Below, piece after piece: positions 42,634 to 51,071 of a stretch of DNA of 64,000 bases. This DNA comes from an uncultured Eubacterium sp. (GTDB lineage: Bacteria; Bacillota; Clostridia; Oscillospirales; Acutalibacteraceae), in the NCBI GenBank assembly GCA_900542875.1, contig UQPH01000001.1, positions 1 to 64,000 of the forward strand, written 5' to 3'. The position numbers and the translations under genes were made by a program. The number at the start of each line of letters is the position of its first letter. Positions within the stretch are counted from its first letter, which is position 1. The notes beneath the pieces are model-generated. The model saw only the letters and a list, made by a program, of their open reading frames with translations, had not been told where the DNA came from and ran no database searches.

Positions 42634-43056
42634 ATGGAACTTTTTGCATTGGCAACATCGATAACTCCCGACAGAACCCCGACATTTACGGCTACGGTCG
42701 TAATAGCGGGTCTTGGCATAGTCTTAGTCACACTTGCGGTTCTCATCGTTGTGTTTAAGCTGTTCGGAAATATCGTTTCAAAATCACAAAATAAATCAAA
42801 GAAAAAGGCTGTCGAAGCACAGCAAAAAGAAATGCAGCAGGTAAGTACGGCTCCGGCGGCAAAGGCGGCACCTGTGGCAAAGCCTGCCCAGCAGGGCATC
42901 AGCGGCGAGGTCGTTGCGGCAATCAGTGCGGCTGTGTATGCCTTGGAGGGCGAAGGTGCGGTTATTCGCTCTATCACGCCTAAAAAGCAGAGTCCTATCG
43001 GAGTTCGTAATCCGTGGGCTCAGGCGGCAGTGATTGAAAATACCAGACCGTTTTAG
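42634..43056 (+). CDS. oadG: Sodium-pumping decarboxylase gamma subunit (OadG family)
   Basis: 140 residues: one N-terminal membrane helix (VVIAGLGIVLVTLAVLIVVF), a Lys/Ala/Pro-rich flexible linker and a conserved C-terminus EVVAAISAAVYALEGEG plus NPWAQAAVIENTR. In the complex it anchors the alpha subunit to the membrane pump. Start ATG 42634 is set by GGAGGAG 9 nt upstream; an earlier ATG has no RBS. Directly precedes the beta subunit. Confidence 0.88.
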   Translation: MELFALATSITPDRTPTFTATVVIAGLGIVLVTLAVLIVVFKLFGNIVSKSQNKSKKKAVEAQQKEMQQVSTAPAAKAAPVAKPAQQGISGEVVAAISAAVYALEGEGAVIRSITPKKQSPIGVRNPWAQAAVIENTRPF

Positions 43057-43072
43057 GAGGATAGCAAAGTAA

Positions 43073-44293
43073 ATGAGTGAAATTTTAAGTGGTGTTTGGG
43101 CTGTAATCGTAAGTATTCTTTCCAATTCGGGATATGCTTACTTCTTTACGGCAGACGGCGGATGGAAAAATTTGGTAATGATTATCGTTGCCTTTGTTTT
43201 CCTCTGGCTCGGTATAAAGCAGGGCTTTGAGCCCCTTCTTATGATTCCTATCGCATTCGGTATGCTTCTGGCTAATTTGCCCGGAGCCAATCTTGCGGTG
43301 CAGTATCACGATTTGCAGGGATTTATTGATTTGGTAGCAGGCAGAATGACGGACAGCGCAGGAAATGTGTTGACCCCGGGACTGATGGACTTCCTTTATT
43401 TCGGAGTTAAAGCGGGTATTTATCCTCCGCTTATCTTCCTCGGTATCGGCTCTATGACTGATTTCTCGTCCCTTATTGCTAATCCGATTTCGTTTATCCT
43501 CGGTGCTGCGGCTCAGCTCGGTATTTTCGTTGCGTATGTTATCGCAATTGTTTTGAAGTTTACTCCCGCTCAGGCAGGTTCTATCGCCATCATCGGCGGT
43601 GCAGACGGACCTACGGCTATTTTCGTAACCTCAAAATTGGCACCCGAAATGCTGGGTACCATAGCGGTGGCGGCGTACAGTTATATGGCTCTTGTACCGG
43701 TTATTCAGCCGCCTATTATGAAACTTCTCACTACGAAAAAAGAGAGAAGCGTTGTTATGGGCAATCTTCGTCCCGTATCAAAGCTTGAGAAAATACTTTT
43801 CCCGATTATGGTAACCGTTATCGTGTCGCTTCTTCTTCCCGACGCAGGTGTACTCGTAGGTATGCTTATGCTTGGTAATTTGCTTAAAGAAAGCGGACAG
43901 ACGGAGCGTATCGCAAAAGCGGCACAAAACGAACTTATGAACATTATCACCATTTTGCTCGGTATTTCCGTAGGTGCAACCACCTCGGCACAGTCGTTCC
44001 TTAATCTTAATACTCTGAAGATTGTGCTTCTCGGCTTGATTGCATTCTCATTTGGTACGGCAGGCGGTGTATTGTTTGGTAAAATTCTTTACGTTGTTAC
44101 AAAGGGTAAGATTAATCCGCTTATCGGTTCGGCAGGCGTATCGGCAGTTCCTATGGCTGCCCGTGTTTCTCAAAAGGTCGGACAGGCAGAGAATCCGTCA
44201 AACTTCCTTTTGATGCACGCTATGGGTCCGAATGTTTCGGGCGTTATCGGTTCGGCTGTTGCGGCAGGTATTTTGCTTACACTTTTGGGATAA
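43073..44293 (+). CDS. oadB: Sodium-pumping decarboxylase beta subunit (OadB/MmdB/GcdB family)
   Basis: 406-residue integral membrane Na+ pump subunit with nine or so helices. GGADGPTAIFVTSKLAP carries the Na+-site Asp, and GPNVSGVIGSAVAAG the conserved Asn/Ser region. It couples decarboxylation of a biotin-bound carboxyl group to Na+ export. Neither an alpha carboxyltransferase nor a biotin carrier is encoded nearby, so the substrate (oxaloacetate, methylmalonyl-CoA or glutaconyl-CoA) cannot be named. Confidence 0.92.
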   Translation: MSEILSGVWAVIVSILSNSGYAYFFTADGGWKNLVMIIVAFVFLWLGIKQGFEPLLMIPIAFGMLLANLPGANLAVQYHDLQGFIDLVAGRMTDSAGNVLTPGLMDFLYFGVKAGIYPPLIFLGIGSMTDFSSLIANPISFILGAAAQLGIFVAYVIAIVLKFTPAQAGSIAIIGGADGPTAIFVTSKLAPEMLGTIAVAAYSYMALVPVIQPPIMKLLTTKKERSVVMGNLRPVSKLEKILFPIMVTVIVSLLLPDAGVLVGMLMLGNLLKESGQTERIAKAAQNELMNIITILLGISVGATTSAQSFLNLNTLKIVLLGLIAFSFGTAGGVLFGKILYVVTKGKINPLIGSAGVSAVPMAARVSQKVGQAENPSNFLLMHAMGPNVSGVIGSAVAAGILLTLLG

Positions 44294-44315
44294 ATTTTGG
44301 ATGAAAATAAATATT

Positions 44316-44353
44316 ATGGGAGCGGCGACCGAGCGTTACCGCTCCTATTTTTG
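44316..44353 (+). terminator. Terminator after oadB
   Basis: GGGAGCGG...CCGCTCC stem followed by TATTTTTG. Confidence 0.85.
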
Positions 44354-44367
44354 ACAGAGGAACTAAT

Positions 44368-46647
44368 ATGAATAAGGACGCAGTTAAACCAAATAAAGAG
44401 CAGCAGCAGGTCATAGATACCATTGACGGACCGGTGCTTGTCGTTGCGGGCGCAGGCACGGGCAAGACCGCCACTGTTGTTAAGAGAATAGAGCATATTA
44501 TAAAGGACGGCTATGCCCGTGCTTGGCAGGTGCTTGCCATAACCTTTACAAATAAAGCGGCAGGCGAACTTCGTGAAAGGCTGGAGAACACCATCGGCGT
44601 TGAGGCTAATGACATTTGGGCTTATACTTTTCACAGTATGTGTTCACGTATGCTCCGCCGCTATGCAGATCGTCTTGGCTACACTCAGCATTTTACCATT
44701 TATGATACGGATGACCAAAAGCGAGTTATGAAGCGTGTGCAAAAGAGTCTCGGCATAGACGATAAATTTCTTAACCACCGCTCGATTTTGAACGAAATCA
44801 GCCACGCTAAGGACAGCCTTATTTCTCCTGCGGAATATAAGCAGACTTACCAAAACGATTTCAGAAAATCAAAGATAGCCGAGTGCTACCGTGAATATCA
44901 GGCGGAACTTAAAAGAAGCGACGCCATGGATTTTGACGATATGATTTTTAATACGGTTAAGTTGTTTAAGGAAAATGAAGATGTGCTTGAAAATTATCAG
45001 ATGCAGTTTAAGTACATTATCGTTGACGAGTACCAGGACACTTCGTATGCACAGTATGTGCTTACATATCTTCTTGCAGGCGGCTATCATAACATTTGCG
45101 TTGTCGGCGACGATGACCAGAGCATTTACCGCTTTAGAGGTGCTACGATAGAAAATATTTTGCGTTTTAAGGAGAGGTACGAAAAAGAGGGCGTAAAGGT
45201 TATTCAACTTCAACTTGCCGAAAACTATCGCTCTCACCAAAATATTCTTGACGCCGCAAACTCCGTTATCGCAAATAATCAGACACGCCTTGCCGATAAA
45301 AGGCTTCGCTCCTATACGGGCAAGCAGGGCGAAAAGGTCGTTCTCTACACAGCAAATGACGAGATGGACGAGGCTCGCTTTATAATTGACGAGATTAACG
45401 AAAATGTTAAAAACGGCAGAAGTTATAAGGACCATGCCGTGCTCTACCGTATGAATGCGCAGAGCCGAAACATAGAAATTATGCTTGCTAAGTCGGGTAT
45501 TTCCTATCGTATCATAGGCGGCAACCGCTTCTTTGACCGAAAGGAGATTAAGGATATTGTTTCTTACTTTGCCGTTATCAACAACACTGCCGACAATGTC
45601 AGACTTCAGCGAATTATAAATACGCCGAAAAGAGGTATAGGCGATACCGTTTTCGGTTATATTCTCGAGATTGCCGCCGCCAATAAGATGACCGCCTTTG
45701 AGGTTTGTGAGCAGGCGGACGAGTTTGCAAAAACAAAGCGAAGCACTGCAAAATTAAAAGCGTTTTGCGATATGATTAACGACTTCAGAGAGAAACTCGA
45801 GGACGGAATGAGCGTCAACGATTTGCTTCAGGAGATACTCGAAAAAACGGGATATTTTACCTATCTTGAGGAGGACGACCCGACTAAGGCGGACGACAGA
45901 AAGGCAAATGTTCAGGAACTTTCCTCCATGTTTGTTAAGTACGAGGAGGAGGACGAGAACTTTACGCTTCAGTCATTTCTTGAGGACGTTGCTCTTGTGT
46001 CCGATATTGATTCGTATAATGCGGACGAGGACAGCGTTGTTTTGATGACACTCCACGCCGCAAAGGGACTGGAATTCCCTGTTGTTTTCATACCGGGTCT
46101 TGAGGAGGGAATTTTCCCCGGAGCGCAGAGCCTTTATTCCGAGGAGGATATGGAGGAGGAGCGTCGCCTTGCGTATGTGGGTATTACCAGAGCGAGGGAA
46201 AAACTGTATCTTATTAATGCTCGTCAGCGTATGCTCTACGGCACAACAAGCAGAAATATGCAAAGCCGCTTTGTCGGAGAAATTCCCGACGAGGTAACCG
46301 AGGACAGAACCGTCAAACTCCGTTCGTCGTTTTCGACTTCGACTAGCGATTACGGCAGTCATTTCGGCACCCCGGCAAAACCGCATAAGTACAGCCGCTC
46401 AACGCCTATCCCAAGAGGCGAGGCAACCAGAGCGTCCTCTGTCGCTCATGCTTTCGGTCAGGTTAATTCCGCCGCAACTTCGCACGCATCGTATGCGGTG
46501 GGCGACACCGTTCGCCATAAAACTTTCGGCACGGGCGTTGTAATTTCCGCTCAGCCTATGGGTAACGATACGCTTATGGAAATCGCCTTTGACAAAGCAG
46601 GTACAAAGAAGTTGATGGCAAACTTTGCAAAACTGGAAAAACTATAA
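44368..46647 (+). CDS. pcrA: ATP-dependent DNA helicase PcrA (UvrD family)
   Basis: 759-residue SF1A helicase. Motif I GAGTGKT near 32, motif II DEYQDTS, motif III DDDQSIYRFRGA, motif IV LAENYRS, motif V TLHAAKGLEFPVVF and motif VI YVGITRAREKLYL. The C-terminus has the Tudor-like RNA-polymerase-binding element (GDTVRHKTFGTGVV). It acts in DNA repair and clearing of replication forks and plasmid replication. Confidence 0.97.
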   Translation: MNKDAVKPNKEQQQVIDTIDGPVLVVAGAGTGKTATVVKRIEHIIKDGYARAWQVLAITFTNKAAGELRERLENTIGVEANDIWAYTFHSMCSRMLRRYADRLGYTQHFTIYDTDDQKRVMKRVQKSLGIDDKFLNHRSILNEISHAKDSLISPAEYKQTYQNDFRKSKIAECYREYQAELKRSDAMDFDDMIFNTVKLFKENEDVLENYQMQFKYIIVDEYQDTSYAQYVLTYLLAGGYHNICVVGDDDQSIYRFRGATIENILRFKERYEKEGVKVIQLQLAENYRSHQNILDAANSVIANNQTRLADKRLRSYTGKQGEKVVLYTANDEMDEARFIIDEINENVKNGRSYKDHAVLYRMNAQSRNIEIMLAKSGISYRIIGGNRFFDRKEIKDIVSYFAVINNTADNVRLQRIINTPKRGIGDTVFGYILEIAAANKMTAFEVCEQADEFAKTKRSTAKLKAFCDMINDFREKLEDGMSVNDLLQEILEKTGYFTYLEEDDPTKADDRKANVQELSSMFVKYEEEDENFTLQSFLEDVALVSDIDSYNADEDSVVLMTLHAAKGLEFPVVFIPGLEEGIFPGAQSLYSEEDMEEERRLAYVGITRAREKLYLINARQRMLYGTTSRNMQSRFVGEIPDEVTEDRTVKLRSSFSTSTSDYGSHFGTPAKPHKYSRSTPIPRGEATRASSVAHAFGQVNSAATSHASYAVGDTVRHKTFGTGVVISAQPMGNDTLMEIAFDKAGTKKLMANFAKLEKL

Positions 46648-46702
46648 TCAGACTGTCAATAAAGGTCTGAACCACGCCGAATTTAATATTTCATAATACT
46701 GC

Positions 46703-46745
46703 AAAAGCACGACTCGGAAAATCCCAAGCCGTGCTTTTTACTTTT
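46703..46745. terminator. Bidirectional terminator between pcrA and the CDF gene
   Basis: AAAAGCACGACTCGG/CCAAGCCGTGCTTTTT hairpin flanked by T runs on both strands. Confidence 0.88.
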
Positions 46746-46751
46746 TATGCT

Positions 46752-47900
46752 CTATATATATGAATGCTCGATTTTTATTACTGCGACGAGTTTTTTGTCC
46801 CTTTGGGCAAAGAGGGAGACGAGGTCGGCGTTTATTTTCGCTTTGTCCTCCTTGTCGAACGGAATGATTAAATCGAAAACAAGATTTGTGTGTGTTTCGC
46901 CTTTTACCACTCTGAAATCGTGAAAGGTGAATTTGCTGTTGTAGGAGTGAATGATCTCTTCTGCGAGCGCTCTGTATTTGTTTACCTCCTCATCGTTTAT
47001 TTCTATCGGGTCGGTGTGCAACGAAATCATAATATTGTATTTATCTGCTATGGTCTGCTCGACATTGTCTATCACATCGTGGATTTTGACTATATTTGCG
47101 TCGGCAGGAACTTCGGCGTGAGCGGAGGCTATTATTCTGCCCGGACCGTAATCGTGTACGATTAAATCATGAACGCCGATTATGATGTCGGGTTTTGTAA
47201 TCTCGTTTTCTATTTCGTCAACGAGTTCTTTTTTCGGCGGTCTGCCGAGAAGTCTGCCTACTATATCTTTTGCGATATCTATGCCGGAGAGCAAAATTAT
47301 TACCGATACCGCCAGACCGATTGCACCGTCGAACCATTTAATGCCCCAAATGTGTGTAACGCTTAGTGCAATTATTGTCGCAAGGGTTGCAAGGCAGTCG
47401 TTCAGGCTGTCCTGCTTTACCGTTTTCAGATTTATGTTGTCGCTGATTTTATACAGTTTGTTGTTAAAATATGCCATCCACAGTTTGACTAAAATCGAAG
47501 TGCCCAAAACTATAATGTATACTATACTGAAGTCAAGCGTTTCGGGGTGTATGATTTTTTCTATCGAACTTTTAGCGAGTTCAAATCCCATAACCAGAAT
47601 AAGTCCCGATACTGCAAGAGCGGATATGTATTCCAGTCTGCCGTGGCCGAACGGATGTTCCTTGTCTACGGGCTTGCTTGCGAGTTTTGTGCCCGCTATC
47701 GTTACGGAATTCGACGCCATATCGGATAAATTGTTCAATGCATCGGCGGTGACGGAAATCGAGCCCGAAAGATTGCCCACGATAAATTTGAATACGGACA
47801 AAACAAGATTGCATATTATTCCGACTATGCCGCTCATAACGCCGTAGCTTTCACGCTTTGCGCCTTTTTTGTTTATTATGCTTATTAAAAGCTTTGTCAT
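46752..47900 (-). CDS. Cation diffusion facilitator family transporter
   Basis: 382 residues. Six membrane helices with metal-site motifs TADALNNLSDM (site A) and HPFGHGRLEY; the C-terminal ZT-dimer domain (VHDLIVHDYGPGRIIASAHAE) and an extra ~90-residue C-terminal extension are present. Exports Zn2+, Mn2+ or Fe2+ against protons; the DDHD-type variant NLSDM/HPFGH does not decide among them. RBS AGGGGAAG. No riboswitch seen upstream. Confidence 0.92.
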   Translation of the reverse strand: MTKLLISIINKKGAKRESYGVMSGIVGIICNLVLSVFKFIVGNLSGSISVTADALNNLSDMASNSVTIAGTKLASKPVDKEHPFGHGRLEYISALAVSGLILVMGFELAKSSIEKIIHPETLDFSIVYIIVLGTSILVKLWMAYFNNKLYKISDNINLKTVKQDSLNDCLATLATIIALSVTHIWGIKWFDGAIGLAVSVIILLSGIDIAKDIVGRLLGRPPKKELVDEIENEITKPDIIIGVHDLIVHDYGPGRIIASAHAEVPADANIVKIHDVIDNVEQTIADKYNIMISLHTDPIEINDEEVNKYRALAEEIIHSYNSKFTFHDFRVVKGETHTNLVFDLIIPFDKEDKAKINADLVSLFAQRDKKLVAVIKIEHSYI

Positions 47901-47992
47901 AATGCTTCCCCTCGGTTAAATATTTTTATATTATACGCCGTAATTCGATTTTCGTTATCCTTTAATTATATCAATTATTGCTTTTGCTTTCA

Positions 47993-48020
47993 AGAGAAAT
48001 AACAAATACTGTATTTCTCT
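47993..48020. promoter_or_regulatory. Inverted repeat in the CDF-acyl-CoA synthetase divergent gap
   Basis: AGAGAAATA-ACAAATACTG-TATTTCTCT, a perfect 9-bp inverted repeat. A candidate operator for either divergent gene. A likely promoter for the rightward gene is TTGGAA (48053) with TATAAT at 48077. Confidence 0.45.
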
Positions 48021-48125
48021 TTGTAAATAAATAATAAATAATATCAAAAAGATTGGAAATATAAAATATAATATAGTATAATATGCGTAATCTAATTTGC
48101 AATTAAGTATATAAGGAGAATAGCT

Positions 48126-49862
48126 ATGGCACAAACACCGAAAGCACCGTGGCTCAAATATTTCGGAGATATTCCGGCACATCTCGATTATCCCGACGGC
48201 TCAATGTATGAGGCAATCAAAGACAATGTTATAAAGTTAAAAAAGATGAACAGCGTTGCCTATGAGTTTCAGGGCAAAAAGACGACATATAAGACATTTT
48301 TTAACAAAATCGAAATTATAGGTAAGGCTTACAGAAGTGCAGGCATTGAGGTCGGCGACTGCGTAACCGTTTGTATGCCGAATACTCCGCAGGGTATAGA
48401 TTCTTTTTATGCGCTTAATCGTATCGGCGCAATTCCGGCTATGATTCATCCGCTTTCGGCAGAGGGCGAGATTGCATTTTATATCAATACGACAAATTCA
48501 AAGGCTGTTTTGGTAGTGGATTTGTTCTACGAAAAGGTGCTTGAGGCATTAAAAAGAGTGAATCACCCGGTTAAGGTTATTGTTGCTCACATAAAGGACG
48601 AACTTCCGTTTCCGCTTAATATGCTTTATCCGCTCACCGTTAAGAACAAGCCGGCTCCGCTTCCAAAGGATAATGAGAATGTTATTGATTGGGGCGACTT
48701 TATCTCGGCAGGCAAAAAAGCACCGGCTCTTACCAACGCTATGCCCAAAAAGGACGATACCGCAGTTATTCTTTTCTCCGGCGGCACAACCGGTACTTCT
48801 AAGGGTATCGAACTTACAAACCTTAATATGAACGCACTCGGCGCTCAGGTTGCCGCAAATGCAGGCTTCAGTATGGAGGGAATGCGTATGTTCTCCGTAA
48901 TGCCTTTGTTCCACGGCTTCGGCTTGGGCGTAGGTATACACACTGCACTTCAGGCAGGCGCAACCTGTATCGTTATTCCGCAGTTTACCATTAAGACTTA
49001 CGCAAGAGATGTAAAGAAGTATAAGCCCAATGTTATAGTAGGCGTGCCTACTCTTTATGAGGCACTCCTCAGAAGTGAGGGTTTTGATTTTGATTTGTCG
49101 TTTTTGCGTGGTATGTTCTGCGGCGGTGATTCTCTTTCTGTTGAACTCAAGAAGAAAGTTGATACGTTCCTTAAGGAACATAACGCAACCATTCAGGTGC
49201 GAGAGGGTTACGGCACTACCGAATGTGTAACGGCGTCGTGCCTTACACCGTTTGACACTTACCGCCCGGGAAGTATAGGAATTCCGCTTTCCGATATTTA
49301 CTATTCAATCGTAGACCCACGTAACGATACCGAACTTCCTTACGGCGAAGAGGGAGAAATTTGTATCTGCGGTCCGACCGTAATGAAAGGTTATCTCAAT
49401 AACGCAGAAGAAACCGCCTCTACCCTCAGACACCACGCCGACGGTAATTTGTGGCTTCATACAGGCGACCTCGGCACTATGGATGAGGACGGATTCGTTT
49501 ATTATAAACAGAGAATGAAGAGGCTTATTATCGTTTCGGGTATTAATGTTTATCCGTCTCAGGTAGAAAACGCTATCGATGCTCACCCCGATGTTCTTTT
49601 GTCTTGTGCCATCGGCGTTCCCGACCCGTACAAGATGCATGTAGTAAAGGCATTTGTCGTTCTTCGTCAGGGTGTTGAGCCGAGCGATAAGATTAAAGAG
49701 GAAATTATCGAGCATTGCAGAAAAAATATTTCCCGTTACGGCGTTCCTAAGGAAATTGAGTTCCGTGACTCTCTTCCGAAAACTCTCGTTGGTAAGGTTG
49801 CCTACCGTCAGCTTGAGGAAGAGGAAGCCGCAAAACTCAAGAACAAAGAGCAGTCAAAGTAA
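48126..49862 (+). CDS. Long-chain acyl-CoA synthetase / AMP-dependent ligase
   Basis: 578-residue ANL-superfamily enzyme. P-loop LFSGGTTGTSKG (about 217), A5 motif GYGTTECVTASC, A7 HTGDLGTMDEDGFVYYKQR, hinge region RLIIVSGINVYPSQ and A10-type catalytic Lys in SLPKTLVGKVAYRQL. It adenylates a fatty or other carboxylic acid, then forms the CoA thioester. The substrate is not set by sequence. Monocistronic, RBS AAGGAG. Confidence 0.9.
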   Translation: MAQTPKAPWLKYFGDIPAHLDYPDGSMYEAIKDNVIKLKKMNSVAYEFQGKKTTYKTFFNKIEIIGKAYRSAGIEVGDCVTVCMPNTPQGIDSFYALNRIGAIPAMIHPLSAEGEIAFYINTTNSKAVLVVDLFYEKVLEALKRVNHPVKVIVAHIKDELPFPLNMLYPLTVKNKPAPLPKDNENVIDWGDFISAGKKAPALTNAMPKKDDTAVILFSGGTTGTSKGIELTNLNMNALGAQVAANAGFSMEGMRMFSVMPLFHGFGLGVGIHTALQAGATCIVIPQFTIKTYARDVKKYKPNVIVGVPTLYEALLRSEGFDFDLSFLRGMFCGGDSLSVELKKKVDTFLKEHNATIQVREGYGTTECVTASCLTPFDTYRPGSIGIPLSDIYYSIVDPRNDTELPYGEEGEICICGPTVMKGYLNNAEETASTLRHHADGNLWLHTGDLGTMDEDGFVYYKQRMKRLIIVSGINVYPSQVENAIDAHPDVLLSCAIGVPDPYKMHVVKAFVVLRQGVEPSDKIKEEIIEHCRKNISRYGVPKEIEFRDSLPKTLVGKVAYRQLEEEEAAKLKNKEQSK

Positions 49863-49890
49863 AAACAAATACATAGAAAAGTATAGAATA

Positions 49891-49929
49891 AAGACACATT
49901 GAACTTGAAAACTCAATGTGTCTTTTTTA
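49891..49929 (+). terminator. Terminator after the acyl-CoA synthetase gene
   Basis: AAGACACATTGA/TCAATGTGTCTT hairpin followed by TTTTTAT. Confidence 0.92.
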
Positions 49930-49945
49930 TTGTTGACTATTTTAC

Positions 49946-50146
49946 TTATTTTTCTTTGTAGTACAGTTTGCAGTGGCAGTAGCCCTCGTAGTCGGGGTCG
50001 GCTATCTGTGCCTGAAATTCCTTGCACATACAGCGGTACTCTTCCTTGTCCTCAAGACGGCACGGACAGTATCCGCCACGCCTTTTTAGACCTTTCATAA
50101 TAGCGTCAACCACTTTTTCGTTGCTGTTAAGCCTGATTTTTGCCAT
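49946..50146 (-). CDS. Ferredoxin-thioredoxin reductase catalytic chain-like protein
   Basis: 66 residues with three CxC pairs: CPC (27-29), CMC (39-41), CHC (57-59), the pattern of the FTR catalytic chain that binds a 4Fe-4S cluster next to a redox disulfide. Shorter than plant/cyanobacterial FTR and with no variable subunit nearby. Probably reduces a thioredoxin or similar partner from ferredoxin; trxA lies far away at 16534. RBS AAGGAAG. Confidence 0.88.
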   Translation of the reverse strand: MAKIRLNSNEKVVDAIMKGLKRRGGYCPCRLEDKEEYRCMCKEFQAQIADPDYEGYCHCKLYYKEK

Positions 50147-50170
50147 AATAATCTTCCTTAAATTTAATCG

Positions 50171-50190
50171 GCACCCTTGTTAAGGGAGGC
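50171..50190. repeat. Dispersed palindrome block
   Basis: GCACCCTTGTTAAGGGAGGC, a degenerate member of the CTCCCCTTGATAAGGGGAG family seen at 53612, 61205 and 32099. Confidence 0.6.
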
Positions 50191-50197
50191 ATGAGAA

Positions 50198-50872
50198 TTA
50201 CTCTGCTTTTTTCTGCTCTCTTGCAATTTCCTCTGCGAGTGTCATAATTTTATAGCCGTTTGCGTCGGCTTCCTCCTTATCGGTGAGAAGCTGTACGGTT
50301 TCGACAAGAACCCAAATCTCACACGCAACAAGGCCTAAACCGAATAAAAGCGAGCCGAGAATGGTGAGCAGGATTTGCGCTACGCCCTTGCCGTTGTTTC
50401 CGAGGTAGAAGTTGTGAATTCCGAAAGGACCCAGAGCGACAGCCAAAATAACCGCAACGTATTTTTTCTTCGGCTTATAATCTTCGGGGTAATCCGTGCT
50501 TGCAACAGGTGCCTGAGTAGTCGGAACATAGTACGGTGCCTGCTGTGTATATTGTGCATCGTTTTGCTGATAATATGCAGCGTTGTCATACGGATTGTAG
50601 TATGCACTTTGCTGTGATTCGTTTTGTTCGGGTGATTGATATATGGGTTGCTCCGATTCGTTTGGTGCTTGTGCCGTTTCGGCAACCGGTGTTTCCTCTG
50701 TCGGAGCAGGAGTTTCTTCGCTTTCCGGCTGAATTTCTGTCGATGCTTCGGCATTTTGTGTGTATTCTTCGTTTATTTCTTCGACAGGTTTTTCGTCTTG
50801 TACCTCGTTGTTTTGAGTGCAGGTACAAACCTCGCCTTCTTTGAGTTCTTTTCCGCAATTAGGACAAGTCAT
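50198..50872 (-). CDS. Zinc-ribbon plus TM2 domain membrane protein
   Basis: 224 residues. An N-terminal zinc ribbon MTCPNCGKELKEGEVCTC, then a Glu/Gln/Pro-rich disordered stretch (about 25-130), a Tyr-rich part, and a C-terminal TM2 domain with two membrane helices (GPFGIHNFYLGNNGKG and LGLVACEIWVLVETV). Function of the TM2 family is not established in bacteria. RBS AAAGGGGAT. Confidence 0.88.
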   Translation of the reverse strand: MTCPNCGKELKEGEVCTCTQNNEVQDEKPVEEINEEYTQNAEASTEIQPESEETPAPTEETPVAETAQAPNESEQPIYQSPEQNESQQSAYYNPYDNAAYYQQNDAQYTQQAPYYVPTTQAPVASTDYPEDYKPKKKYVAVILAVALGPFGIHNFYLGNNGKGVAQILLTILGSLLFGLGLVACEIWVLVETVQLLTDKEEADANGYKIMTLAEEIAREQKKAE

Positions 50873-50997
50873 AATGTTATCCCCTTTCTTCTGATATATT
50901 TTTATTTTACATCATGGAGAAATTAATGTCAATTATCATAAACTTAATAAATCTTAACATTTGTGTGAATAAATCCGCTTTATTTTTATGTTTAGTG

Positions 50998-51026
50998 TTG
51001 AAATAGGGTATTATAAGGTATATAAT
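50998..51026 (+). promoter_or_regulatory. Promoter of the uxaC-kdgK-kdgA operon
   Basis: TTGAAA, 17-bp spacer, TATAAT. A short GGCTGATTTCAGCC hairpin follows at 51041-51054. Confidence 0.82.
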
Positions 51027-51071
51027 ATTTTTTAATAAAGGCTGATTTCAGCCGATAATTTGGGGTAAAAT

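Noticed and set aside
47181..47847. 221-aa plus-strand frame in the CDF gene
   Set aside because: Shadow of the CDF transporter coding strand, whose membrane helices and metal motifs are clear.
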